A DNA stretch of 33,861 nucleotides. It comes from Desulfovibrio piger ATCC 29098. GTDB taxonomy: Bacteria > Desulfobacterota > Desulfovibrionia > Desulfovibrionales > Desulfovibrionaceae. This document shows, one piece after another, positions 7,418 to 18,016 of this stretch. The DNA lies in NCBI RefSeq assembly GCF_000156375.1, contig NZ_DS996361.1:97775-131635 (forward strand), read 5' to 3'. Below the pieces are notes generated by a model, which saw only the letters and a program-made list of their open reading frames with translations, searched no databases and was not told the origin of the DNA. The position numbers and the translations under genes were made by a program. The number at the start of each line of letters is the position of its first letter. The stretch's first letter is position 1.

Positions 7418-8563
7418 ATGTCGCACCTAACGACTTGTGTCACGGATGTGATGGACCGTATCCGAAAACGCCATGACGCTGCCCCCGGGGAATTCTGGCA
7501 CACCTGTCTTTTCTGGACGTTCTGGGTCTCCCTGGCCCTGTTCCCCATAGGCTACGGCTGGCGCGAAGTGACGCCACCGCTCTGCTTCATCTTCCTGCTG
7601 CTTTACTACAGGCACGCTTGGCAGGGCTCCGTCCTGCGCCGGCTCACGGTCTGGCCGCTCTTCCTTTGCGCCGGTGCCATGACCCTCATCGGCGTGATCT
7701 TCTCCACAGACGTCTGGCAGTCCTTCCTGCATGGGGGCATGGGCATCAACAAGGCTTACATCCTGCCCTTCATCGCCATGGAGTGCGTGCGCTCCACTCG
7801 GGATCTGCGCCGCCTTGTCTGGGCGTGCGTGCTGGCCTGTGTCTGGCAGGGGCTGGACGGCATGTGGCAGGCCTGGACCGGTTTCGACTTCATCATGGGC
7901 TATGCGCCCAACGCCGGGCGCCTGACGGGCAGCCTGGGGGATTACTGCGTGGGCAACTACATGGCGCTGGCCATGATCCCCGCCTTCGCCTGCTGGTTCC
8001 TGCTGCGCCGCCGTCTGGGCGTCTGGCCCGCAGCGATCGTCTGGGTGGTGCTCTTTGTCCCGGCCTTTTTCCTGCTGGAAGGCGCCTCCAGCCGCAGCGG
8101 CATCCTGGCGGTGGCTTCCACCTTCGTTTTCTGGGCGCTGCTGGTGGGCGGTAAGACAGGACGCATCGCCCTCTGGGGCTGCGTCGTGGTGCTGGGGGGC
8201 TTCACCCTGCTGTCCTTCCATCGCATGGATCCTTCCACCATCGCGGGGGACGGGCGCTGGAGCCTCTGGTCCCTGGGCTGGCAGGTCTTCCTCGAGCACC
8301 CCTGGCTGGGGGCGGGCCTGGACCGCTACAACGCCTGCTTCCGGGCCCTGGGGCTTGTCCCGGCCCGTGACGCCATCACCATCAGCCACCCGCACAACAT
8401 GTACCTGGACATCCTGTATGCCCATGGCATCATCGGTTTCATCCTGGGCATGATCTTTTTGCTGGGCTTCGTCTGGTGGGCAGGCAGGCATATCCGCCGC
8501 GCCCTGCACGACAGCGGGGTGGCGCAGCGCCCTGCGGAGGCCACGGGCAGCCTGCTGCACTAG
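7418..8563 (+). CDS. O-antigen ligase (WaaL/Wzy_C) family protein, cut short by an amber codon
   Basis: An inner-membrane protein of 381 residues with about ten hydrophobic segments. The family joins O-antigen or other glycans to lipid A-core, or polymerises them, on the periplasmic side. Family marks are the periplasmic segment EGASSRSGIL and the Wzy_C signature HPHNMYLDILYAHGIIGFILG. The frame stops at TAG 8561-8563 but stays open for 62 more codons that encode further hydrophobic sequence, and that extension ends in an ATGA overlap with the next gene. The natural gene therefore probably ends at 8752. As read, the product lacks its last helices and may be inactive. Confidence 0.8.
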   Translation: MSHLTTCVTDVMDRIRKRHDAAPGEFWHTCLFWTFWVSLALFPIGYGWREVTPPLCFIFLLLYYRHAWQGSVLRRLTVWPLFLCAGAMTLIGVIFSTDVWQSFLHGGMGINKAYILPFIAMECVRSTRDLRRLVWACVLACVWQGLDGMWQAWTGFDFIMGYAPNAGRLTGSLGDYCVGNYMALAMIPAFACWFLLRRRLGVWPAAIVWVVLFVPAFFLLEGASSRSGILAVASTFVFWALLVGGKTGRIALWGCVVVLGGFTLLSFHRMDPSTIAGDGRWSLWSLGWQVFLEHPWLGAGLDRYNACFRALGLVPARDAITISHPHNMYLDILYAHGIIGFILGMIFLLGFVWWAGRHIRRALHDSGVAQRPAEATGSLLH

Positions 8564-8752
8564 CGCCTGACGGCCTGGTTCTACCTGGGGTATCTGGGCT
8601 GGCTGGTCAACGGCATCTTTGGTCATGATTTTTATCGCATCTGGTGGCTGGGGCTGGCCATGTGCAGCCTGGGCATCTGCATCGGCGGTGTGGTCAGCGG
8701 ACTGGCCGCGGACAGGGATCCCCACCCCGGCACGGCAGGAGAGGAACGATGA
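8564..8752 (+). pseudogene. Severed C-terminal end of the ligase-like gene
   Basis: These 62 codons continue in the frame of the 7418 gene directly after the amber codon. They encode WFYLGYLGWLVNGIFGHDFYR and another hydrophobic stretch (WWLGLAMCSLGICIGG), as expected for the last membrane region of this family. The frame ends at TGA 8750-8752, overlapping the ATG of the acetyltransferase by four bases. A single C-to-T change (CAG to TAG) would explain the break. Confidence 0.75.
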
Positions 8753-9336
8753 GCTTTTGTCTGCAGGTGGCCGGAGACGGCGATATCTTCCCCATGCTGG
8801 CTATCTATGCCCCCTATGTGCGGGATACGGCCATCACGTTCGAGTACGAGGTGCCCACGGCTGCGGAGTTCGGCGCACGGCTGCATCATGTGCTGCCGGA
8901 ATATCCCTGGCTGGTCTGCCGGGCGCCGGGCCAGGTCCTAGGCTATGCCTATGCCCACCGGCACATGGAGCGGGCGGCCTATGGCTGGAACGTGGAATGT
9001 TCCGTCTATGTGCTGGGCTCCGCCCGGGGCCGTGGCGTGGGGCGCGCCCTGTACGGGGCCCTGCTGGAACTGTTGCGCCTGCAGGGGGTGGTCAATGCCT
9101 ATGGCTGCATCGCCGTGCCCAACGAGCCCAGCGAAGCCCTGCACAAGGCGACGAGTTTTTCCCTGCTGGGGCATTTCCCCGCTTCGGGCTGGAAGCAGGG
9201 CCGCTGGCACGACATCGTCTGGTACGGTCGCTGCCTGCAGGAGGATGGAGAGGGAGAGCCTGCGCCGTTGCGTCCTTTCGGCAGCCTTGGGCAGGATCTG
9301 GTGGACGAGGTGTTGCGGCGTCACGCCCGCGGATGA
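8749..9336 (+). CDS. GNAT N-acetyltransferase (phosphinothricin/amino-acid acetyltransferase-like)
   Basis: Product of 195 residues. It resembles the Pat/MnaT (YncA) branch of GNAT enzymes, which acetylate the amino group of small amino-acid-like compounds with acetyl-CoA. Visible are the N-terminal IYAPYVRDTAITFEYEVP segment, CoA-binding SARGRGVGRALYGALLE (motif A), and CIAVPNEPSEALHKATSFSLLGHF followed by GWKQGRWHDIVWYGR. All are typical for that branch. The start at 8749 overlaps the stop of the ligase read-through frame (ATGA) with GGAGAGGA upstream. The substrate is not known. A terminator follows at 9503. Confidence 0.87.
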   Translation: MSFCLQVAGDGDIFPMLAIYAPYVRDTAITFEYEVPTAAEFGARLHHVLPEYPWLVCRAPGQVLGYAYAHRHMERAAYGWNVECSVYVLGSARGRGVGRALYGALLELLRLQGVVNAYGCIAVPNEPSEALHKATSFSLLGHFPASGWKQGRWHDIVWYGRCLQEDGEGEPAPLRPFGSLGQDLVDEVLRRHARG

Positions 9337-9502
9337 CGTTCCGGGCGCATGCCGTGGGCGGGGAGGGCGTCCGCGCAGCAGCTCCCTGGGGCCGGAGAGG
9401 GCCCGGGGAGGATCCGCCGCCGGGCAGATGGCAATACCGGTGCGGACTGCGCGTCGTCCCGGCGGAACGGCCCGCCCGCAGCAGGTGATACGATGACACG
9501 CA

Positions 9503-9537
9503 AGAGGCCGGATGCATCACGCGTCCGGTCTCTTTTT
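9503..9537 (+). terminator. Terminator after the GNAT gene
   Basis: A 10-bp stem AGAGGCCGGA / TCCGGTCTCT (one G-T pair) with an 11-base loop, followed by a run of T. Confidence 0.75.
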
Positions 9538-9636
9538 CGTTGTGCCGCAGGAGGTCGCTGCGGTATCCCGGACAGGAGGGGAGCAGACCGGATGGCGGAC
9601 GGGCAATGCGGCAGGAGATACGGGGGACAGGCACAT

Positions 9637-9665
9637 AAAAAAGGCTGCCCTTTGGGGGCAGCCTT
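9637..9665 (-). terminator. uvrA terminator
   Basis: Minus strand stem AAGGCTGCCC / GGGCAGCCTT with a five-base loop, then TTTT. It lies 24 nt after the uvrA stop. Confidence 0.8.
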
Positions 9666-9688
9666 CGGCATTGCGGTATGGAGGCGGT

Positions 9689-12619
<2,931 letters not shown>

Positions 12620-12626
12620 GGGCTGT

Positions 12627-12655
12627 TATGTAAGCGTGGCGACGTTGTTTGGCAA
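12627..12655 (-). promoter_or_regulatory. uvrA promoter
   Basis: Minus strand TTGCCA (12655-12650), 17 nt, TACATA (12632-12627). The expected transcript start near 12620 is next to the start codon at 12619. No LexA-type palindrome is obvious. Confidence 0.5.
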
Positions 12656-12697
12656 GAGGGATTCCTGATAAGCACCGGGAAAAACGGCCCGGAGCGA

Positions 12698-12726
12698 TGG
12701 ACAAAGGACAGGGAAGACCGTATAAA
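12698..12726 (+). promoter_or_regulatory. Promoter of the 12768 gene
   Basis: TGGACA (12698-12703), 17 nt, TATAAA (12721-12726), with a GGGGGAG ribosome site before the ATG at 12768. Confidence 0.5.
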
Positions 12727-12767
12727 ATTTTTGACGAGCCGGGACAGTGTCGCGGCAAGGGGGAGAT

Positions 12768-13406
12768 ATGCGTGTTTTTTTCTGTCTGCTGATGCTCATG
12801 CTGCTGGTCCCGTCCGCGGGCCTGGCGCAGGAGAGCGCGCTCACCGCCCGCGAGGCGTTCGGCGCCCTGCCCACGAGCATTTTTGAGAATACGGCCGAAG
12901 GCCTTGAGGACGAGGACAAACAGCAACTGCTGGAAGAAGGCCAGAGCGAGTTCTGGGAACTGGCCGGCGAGAGCCGGGACGTGATCGTGTTCCGGGCGCT
13001 GCCCTTCCGTGACAGCGGCGTGGCCCTGCGCCTGTTCCGGGACGCTGACGACGGTTCGGCCGTGGCGGCCATCGGCACGCTGGGCACCGAGCTGTGCACG
13101 GTGGAGCTGTGGCGTGTGGACGCCTCGGGGCGCACGGTGCCCGTGGACGTGCCGCAGGAACCGGACATCCAGGAATTTTTCGCCAAGGGCCAGCCCGTGC
13201 CCGACGACGTGAACCCCTCGGTGCTCATCTGCCTGGGCATGGGGGGCCTGCGCGCGCACCCCGTGTTCTGGAACAAGACCGGCATGCTCTACCTGCCGCT
13301 GGCCAACGAGATCGGCTACCGCTGGGACGGCCACCGCTTCCAGAAGGTGGTCAGGCCGCATGCGGAGGGCGGCGGCGAGCCCGCCGACGGGCTGGACGTC
13401 CAGTGA
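12768..13406 (+). CDS. Secreted hypothetical protein (212 aa)
   Basis: The start at 12768 is chosen for its GGGGGAG ribosome site and because it begins a clear signal peptide (MRVFFCLLMLMLLVPSAGLA, cleavage before QES). The mature protein of about 190 residues is acidic, with a segment FENTAEGLEDEDKQQLLEEG near the N-terminus and two isolated Cys residues (ELCTVELW, VLICLGMGG). The family is not recognised. It would be exported to the periplasm. It diverges from uvrA and ends in a strong terminator. Confidence 0.65.
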   Translation: MRVFFCLLMLMLLVPSAGLAQESALTAREAFGALPTSIFENTAEGLEDEDKQQLLEEGQSEFWELAGESRDVIVFRALPFRDSGVALRLFRDADDGSAVAAIGTLGTELCTVELWRVDASGRTVPVDVPQEPDIQEFFAKGQPVPDDVNPSVLICLGMGGLRAHPVFWNKTGMLYLPLANEIGYRWDGHRFQKVVRPHAEGGGEPADGLDVQ

Positions 13407-13412
13407 TGAACG

Positions 13413-13445
13413 AAGGGGGCACCCGGCAGGGCGCCCCCTTTTTTC
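13413..13445 (+). terminator. Terminator of the 12768 gene
   Basis: Stem AAGGGGGC / GCCCCCTT with a GC-rich loop, followed by a T-run. It lies in the convergent gap with trmH. Confidence 0.75.
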
Positions 13446-13460
13446 ATTTTTCGGGACAGT

Positions 13461-14051
13461 CTATTTTTCCAGCCACAGGGCCAGGCGGCGTTCCAGCTCG
13501 TCGGGCTCCAGGCGGGGGCTGTCGTAAAAACCGGCGGCCTCGCGCTGGCGGCAGGCTTCGGACAGGATGATGGCCGAGGCCACCGAGACGTTGAAGCTCT
13601 GGATCATGCCGTACATGGGGATGTAGAGCTCGCCGTCGGCCATGCTGATGAGTTCCTCGTTGACGCCGCTGTGTTCGTTGCCCATGATGATGGCCGTAGG
13701 ACGGGTGAAGTCCCAGGTGCGCAGCGGCTTGGCCGTGGGCGTGAAGGTGGTGGCCAGGATCTGCATGTTCTGGGCACGCAGGCTGGTCTCCAGCTCCTGA
13801 CGGTCGCGGTGGCGCACGCTCTCCACCCATTTGCGGGCCGAGGCCGAGGTCTTGCGGCCCAGCACGGGGAAGGGCGTGTCGGTATAGTACAGGTGCACCT
13901 TGTCCACGCCGAAGGCGTCACAGGAACGGTAGATGGCCGAGACATTGTGCGGGTCATGGATATTGGCAAGCACAAGGGTCAGGTCGGGCTGACGGTGGGC
14001 AAGCACCGAGCCCAGACGCGCCTTGCGCCGGGGAGTGGGGTCCTTGGGCAT
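13461..14051 (-). CDS. trmH: tRNA (guanosine-2'-O-)-methyltransferase TrmH
   Basis: Product of 196 residues of the SPOUT/SpoU class, which methylates the 2'-OH of G18 in tRNA D-loops with S-adenosylmethionine. All three family motifs are present: [20 protein letters not shown] with the catalytic Arg42 (30-49), [13 protein letters not shown] (121-133) and [18 protein letters not shown] (143-160), the last forming the trefoil knot. [12 protein letters not shown] before motif 1 is TrmH-like rather than RlmB-like. The open frame runs far upstream, but that part is antisense to the antiporter gene; the start at 14051 has a GAGGAT ribosome site. It diverges from speG. Confidence 0.9.
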   Translation of the reverse strand: MPKDPTPRRKARLGSVLAHRQPDLTLVLANIHDPHNVSAIYRSCDAFGVDKVHLYYTDTPFPVLGRKTSASARKWVESVRHRDRQELETSLRAQNMQILATTFTPTAKPLRTWDFTRPTAIIMGNEHSGVNEELISMADGELYIPMYGMIQSFNVSVASAIILSEACRQREAAGFYDSPRLEPDELERRLALWLEK

Positions 14052-14147
14052 AGCATCCTCGTTGTTGGTGGAATTCGCCGGAAATCTGGCAGAAAAACGC
14101 CGTTCCCGCAAGCCTTGGCCTTGCGGCGCGCGGCAGGGAGTCTCAGC

Positions 14148-14738
14148 ATGGAAACTGGCAGGGAAGCATCGGCCGCCATCCGCATCCGGCCGCTGGAACG
14201 GGAAGACCTCAAGTTCGTGCATGGCCTGGACAACAACGCCAACGTCATGCGCTACTGGTTCGAAGAGCCCTACGAGGCCTTCGTGGAATTGCAGGACCTG
14301 TACAACAAGCACATCCATGACCAGAGCGAGCGCCGCTTCATCGTGGATCATGAGGGCCAGAACGTGGGCCTGGTGGAGCTGGTGGAGATCGACTACATCC
14401 ACCGCCGGGCCGAGTTCCAGATCATCATCGACCCGGCCTGGCAGAACCACGGCTTCGCCACGGCGGCGGCCAAGCTGGCCATGGCCTATGCCTTCGACGC
14501 GCTCAACCTCTACAAGCTCTATCTGGTGGTGGACAACGAGAACGTGCGTGCCATCCACGTGTATTCCAAGCTGGGCTTCCAGGCCGAGGGCGTGCTCATC
14601 CACGAGTTCTTCGCCAACGGCGCCTATCACGACGCCACGCGCATGTGCATCTTCCAGCACGAATACCGCAGCCTTTACGGCAGCGACAGCGGCCCGGCCG
14701 CGGCCCTGCCCGGGGACGGCCCGGACCCCGTCCGATAG
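14148..14738 (+). CDS. speG: Spermidine N1-acetyltransferase
   Basis: Product of 196 residues, a GNAT enzyme that acetylates spermidine and spermine with acetyl-CoA and so limits polyamine toxicity. The SpeG hallmarks are all present: [47 protein letters not shown] (allosteric polyamine site region), RRAEFQIII and [19 protein letters not shown]. The GGGAG ribosome site fixes the start at 14148, ahead of a longer open frame that is only the antisense of trmH. As I remember the enterobacterial SpeG, the similarity is very high, which may point to transfer. A small terminator follows. Confidence 0.92.
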   Translation: METGREASAAIRIRPLEREDLKFVHGLDNNANVMRYWFEEPYEAFVELQDLYNKHIHDQSERRFIVDHEGQNVGLVELVEIDYIHRRAEFQIIIDPAWQNHGFATAAAKLAMAYAFDALNLYKLYLVVDNENVRAIHVYSKLGFQAEGVLIHEFFANGAYHDATRMCIFQHEYRSLYGSDSGPAAALPGDGPDPVR

Positions 14739-14764
14739 GACGGATTTTGTGAAATATGCCACCC

Positions 14765-14785
14765 TGCGCCAAGAGGGCGCATTTT
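14765..14785 (+). terminator. speG terminator
   Basis: Stem TGCGCC / GGCGCA with a five-base loop, followed by TTTT. Short, but well placed 26 nt after the stop. Confidence 0.5.
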
Positions 14786-14787
14786 CA

Positions 14788-14816
14788 TTGCAAAAAACGT
14801 GGAAATGGCGTAAGAT
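14788..14816 (+). promoter_or_regulatory. Promoter of the antiporter gene
   Basis: TTGCAA (14788-14793), 17 nt, TAAGAT (14811-14816) in an AT-rich stretch. The expected start near 14823 gives a leader of about 60 nt that contains the inverted repeat at 14835-14859. Confidence 0.55.
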
Positions 14817-14834
14817 TAAGAAGTTTTTATAGTG

Positions 14835-14859
14835 TATCACAATGTTTTCTTTTGTGATA
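14835..14859 (+). promoter_or_regulatory. Inverted repeat in the antiporter leader
   Basis: TATCACAA, nine bases, TTGTGATA: perfect 8-bp arms between the promoter and the GAGGAG ribosome site. It could be a repressor operator or an mRNA hairpin. The arms face outward compared with a CRP/FNR site (TGTGA then TCACA), so it is not a standard site of that kind. Confidence 0.5.
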
Positions 14860-14885
14860 TTGTATACTGACTTGAGGAGAATCCC

Positions 14886-16313
14886 ATGTTGAAACGCTGG
14901 TCCCTGCCTCTTGCCCTGCTGACCGTGCTGGCGCTTCCCGTGCTGGCCATGGCCTCCGAAGGGCATCCGAGCATCCCCGGTGCGGAACTGTCCGCGGTCT
15001 GGGTCATTCCTTTCGTATGCATGCTGCTGTCCATCGCCATCATGCCGCTGGCCCTGCCGCATATCTGGCATCATCACTTCGGCAAGATCTCCGTCTTCTG
15101 GGGCCTTGCCTTCCTGATTCCCTGTCTGGTGGTCTACGGCTTCAACGTGGCCTTCTATGAATTCCTCCATGCCATCCTGCTGGAGTACATCCCCTTCATC
15201 GTGCTGCTGTTCGCCCTGTTCACCGTGGCCGGCGGCGTGCGCCTGAAGGGCTCGCTGGTGGGCACCCCCGTGGTCAACACCGGCATCCTGGCCGTGGGCA
15301 CCATCCTGGCCAGCTGGATGGGCACCACCGGCGCCGCCATGCTGCTGATCCGTCCCCTGCTGCGCGCCAACGCCCACCGCAAGTACCGTGTGCATTCCGT
15401 GATCTTCTTCATCTTCCTGGTGGCCAACATCGGCGGCTCCCTGACTCCCCTGGGCGACCCGCCGCTGTTCCTGGGCTACCTGAAGGGCGTGAGCTTCTTC
15501 TGGACCACCACCAACCTGTTCGTGAAGACCTGCTTCATGTCCCTGGCCCTGCTGGGCATCTATTTCGTGCTGGATACCGTCCTGTTCGGCCGCGAAGGCC
15601 GTCCGCAGCCCCCGCATGATCCCAACAAGGTGGAAGAAAAGCTGGGCCTCGACGGCTCCATCAACCTGCTCTTCCTGCTGGGCATCGTTCTTTGCGTGCT
15701 GGTCTCCGGCATGGTCGACTTCGGCGAAGCCATCAACATCCACGGCGTGGGCATCGACGGCCAGAACCTGCTGCGCGACATCCTGCTGCTCTGCCTGGCC
15801 GGCCTGTCCTGGAAGTTCACCACCCGCCAGTGCCGTGAACTCAACGGCTTCTCCTGGGCTCCCATCGAAGAAGTGGCCAAGCTCTTCCTGGGCATCTTCC
15901 TGAGCATGATCCCCGCCCTGGCCATCCTGCGTGCCGGTACCGACGGCGCCCTGGCCGGTGTCATCAACATGGTCTTCCATGACGGCGAGCCCGTGAACTA
16001 CATGTTCTTCTGGCTGACCGGCGCCCTGTCCAGCTTCCTGGACAACGCGCCCACCTACCTGGTGTTCTTCAACACCGCCGGTGGCGATTCCGTGCACCTG
16101 ATGACCGACATGGCGCCCACCCTGGCCGCCATCTCCGCCGGTGCCGTGTTCATGGGCGCCAACAGCTACATCGGCAACGCTCCCAACTTCATGGTGCGTT
16201 CCATCGCCGAAGAACAGGGCGTGGCCATGCCCAGCTTCTTCGGTTACATGGCCTGGTCCGTGGGTATCCTGATCCCGCTGTTCCTGATCCTGACCTGGCT
16301 GTTCTTCATCTAG
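14886..16313 (+). CDS. Sodium:proton antiporter-like ion transporter (NhaD/CitT superfamily)
   Basis: Product of 475 residues with about 11-12 membrane helices after a signal-like first helix (MLKRWSLPLALL, ending VLAMASEG). The ion transporter superfamily marks are the paired re-entrant segments: GGSLTPLGDPPLFLGY (183-198) in the first half, and SFLDNAPTYLVFFN with GANSYIGNAPNFMV in the second. These fit an Na+/H+ antiporter of the NhaD type, moving sodium out in exchange for protons. Substrate assignment rests on family likeness. The GAGGAG ribosome site fixes the start. Its upstream region has a promoter and a perfect inverted repeat, so regulation is likely. Confidence 0.82.
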   Translation: MLKRWSLPLALLTVLALPVLAMASEGHPSIPGAELSAVWVIPFVCMLLSIAIMPLALPHIWHHHFGKISVFWGLAFLIPCLVVYGFNVAFYEFLHAILLEYIPFIVLLFALFTVAGGVRLKGSLVGTPVVNTGILAVGTILASWMGTTGAAMLLIRPLLRANAHRKYRVHSVIFFIFLVANIGGSLTPLGDPPLFLGYLKGVSFFWTTTNLFVKTCFMSLALLGIYFVLDTVLFGREGRPQPPHDPNKVEEKLGLDGSINLLFLLGIVLCVLVSGMVDFGEAINIHGVGIDGQNLLRDILLLCLAGLSWKFTTRQCRELNGFSWAPIEEVAKLFLGIFLSMIPALAILRAGTDGALAGVINMVFHDGEPVNYMFFWLTGALSSFLDNAPTYLVFFNTAGGDSVHLMTDMAPTLAAISAGAVFMGANSYIGNAPNFMVRSIAEEQGVAMPSFFGYMAWSVGILIPLFLILTWLFFI

Positions 16314-16335
16314 GCCCTGCGCCTTTGCGATCCCA

Positions 16336-16367
16336 GGGGCTGCCCGGCAACGGGCGGCCCCTTTTTT
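16336..16367 (+). terminator. Terminator of the antiporter gene
   Basis: An 11-bp stem GGGGCTGCCCG / CGGGCGGCCCC with a GCAA loop, followed by six T. Confidence 0.85.
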
Positions 16368-16676
16368 GTGGCCTCCGCCCGTGGACTGGAGGGCGGAGCG
16401 CGCCCCGCGCCAGGCGGGCGGCGCCTGTCTTTTTTCTGGTGCGTCTGACGGGGGCGCCTGCCGCTCCCGGCCGCCCGGCATGTCCGCGACGGCGGCGCAT
16501 CCCGGCGAAGGTTCGTCCTTTCCCCGGCGTCACCGGCGGCCCCGGCCGTCATTGCTTTTTGACCTGAAAAAGGTAACTATGGCCGCTCCGCAGGCGGCCC
16601 GGCAAGGCTGCGTGCCTGCCCCGCCGGTCCCGGCCGGGGCGGCCTGCGTCCGTATGATCTTTTCGGGAGGCAATCC
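16368..16676. other. Gap before ctpA
   Basis: About 310 nt of GC-rich sequence without a supported gene. A candidate promoter for ctpA is TTGCTT (16552-16557), 17 nt, AACTAT (16575-16580). A GC-rich inverted repeat lies in the leader after it. A GGGAGG ribosome site stands before the ctpA start. Confidence 0.45.
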
Positions 16677-17990
16677 ATGCGAGCTCTGTTCCGTTTGACC
16701 GTTTTCCTTTGCGTGCTGGCCCTCTGCTGCCCGCTGGGAGCCACCGCCGCCGCCAAGGCCGACAAAGACAAGGTCGAGGAAGATTTCGAAGCCCTGCGCC
16801 GTTTCAGCCAGGTGCTGGATCTGGTGAACCGCTATTACGTGAAGGACGTGAACCAGGGCGAATTGCTGGATGGTGCCCTCAAGGGCATGCTGCAGGGCCT
16901 TGATCCGCACTCCACCTTCATGACGCCTGAAGAACACAAGGAGATGCAGGAGACCACCTCCGGCGAATTCACGGGCATCGGCATCGAGATCACGGTGGAG
17001 AACGGTCAGGTGACCGTGGTGACCCCCATCGAGGATACGCCCGCCTATCGTGCCGGCCTGCAGTCCGGGGACATCATCCTGACCATCAACGGCCAGCCCA
17101 CGCAGGAACTGAGTCTGCAGGACGTGGTCTCGCGCATCCGTGGTCCCAAGGGCACGGAAGTGGAGCTGGGCATCCTGCACAGCACCTCCAAGTCGCCCAA
17201 GACCATCCGGGTCAAGCGTGAGGCCATCCCGCTGGTCAGCGTGAAGTCCAAGCCGCTGGAAGACGGCTACTACTGGATCCGCCTCACCCGTTTCTCCGGC
17301 CGTACCGACGAGGACCTGCGCGACGCCCTCAAGAAGGCCACGCGCGAATGCGCCAAGACCGGCGGCCTCAAGGGCATCGTGCTCGACCTGCGCAACAATC
17401 CCGGTGGTCTGCTGGACCAGGCCGTGAGCGTTTCCGATATGTTCCTGAGCAAGGGCACCATCGTGTCCATCCAGGGCCGCGGCCCCGTGCCGGAACGCAT
17501 CTACGAGGCCAAGGACCAGGCCGGGGACATCGACGTGCCCGTGGTGGTGATCATCAACGCCGGTTCGGCCTCGGCCTCCGAGATCGTGGCCGGTGCCCTG
17601 CGCGACCAGAAGCGCGCCCTGATCATCGGCGAACGTTCCTTCGGTAAGGGCTCGGTGCAGAACATCATCCCCCTGTCCGACGGCTCGGCCCTCAAGCTGA
17701 CCGTGGCCCTGTACTACACGCCCAGCGGCAGTTCCATCCAGGCCGAGGGCATCGTGCCCGACCTGGAGATCCCCTTCGAGCGTCCTCATGAAGAAGATGC
17801 CGACGAGCCCCGCATCCTGTTGCGCGAGCAGAACCTGAGCGGCCATCTGGAGAACGCCGATGGCGGCAAGAAGGCCACGAGCAGCAAGAAGCGTGACGAT
17901 GCCGCGGAACAGCTGGCCCGCGACAACCAGCTGCGCATGGCCCTGCAACTGGTCAAGGGCCTGCCCCGCATCCAGGAGATCCGGCGCTAG
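16677..17990 (+). CDS. ctpA: C-terminal processing peptidase, S41 family
   Basis: Product of 437 residues, a periplasmic serine protease that trims or degrades exported proteins from their C-terminus. Order of parts: signal peptide (1-25), an N-terminal helical region with SQVLDLVNRYYV, GLDPHSTFM, a PDZ domain (about 95-180, FTGIGIEI ... AGLQSGDIILTINGQ), then the S41 core with LDLRNNPGGLL, the catalytic Ser299 in INAGSASASEIV, and Lys324 and Gln328 in SFGKGSVQ. The C-terminal 80 residues are charged and low-complexity. It heads a run with the deacetylase and proC, separated from the former by only 26 nt. Confidence 0.93.
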   Translation: MRALFRLTVFLCVLALCCPLGATAAAKADKDKVEEDFEALRRFSQVLDLVNRYYVKDVNQGELLDGALKGMLQGLDPHSTFMTPEEHKEMQETTSGEFTGIGIEITVENGQVTVVTPIEDTPAYRAGLQSGDIILTINGQPTQELSLQDVVSRIRGPKGTEVELGILHSTSKSPKTIRVKREAIPLVSVKSKPLEDGYYWIRLTRFSGRTDEDLRDALKKATRECAKTGGLKGIVLDLRNNPGGLLDQAVSVSDMFLSKGTIVSIQGRGPVPERIYEAKDQAGDIDVPVVVIINAGSASASEIVAGALRDQKRALIIGERSFGKGSVQNIIPLSDGSALKLTVALYYTPSGSSIQAEGIVPDLEIPFERPHEEDADEPRILLREQNLSGHLENADGGKKATSSKKRDDAAEQLARDNQLRMALQLVKGLPRIQEIRR

Positions 17991-18016
17991 GCCTGCGTCC
18001 GGCGCGGAGGGAACCT

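Larger units (their letters stand above)
9337..9688. other. Gap between GNAT gene and uvrA
   Basis: This convergent gap holds two terminators (9503-9537 on plus, 9637-9665 on minus). The rest is GC-rich with no supported gene. Confidence 0.6.

Noticed and set aside
9481..9560. Small gene starting at the ATG near 9493
   Set aside because: Its first codons are the terminator stem of the GNAT gene and the frame has no coding character afterwards.
14835..14859. CRP/FNR-type binding site in the antiporter leader
   Set aside because: The arms read TCACA then TGTGA, the reverse of the CRP/FNR order, with a nine-base centre.
14052..16481. Very long leftward frame running through speG and the antiporter gene into trmH
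   Set aside because: It is the antisense of clearly coding genes, has low-complexity composition, and trmH has its own ribosome site at 14051.
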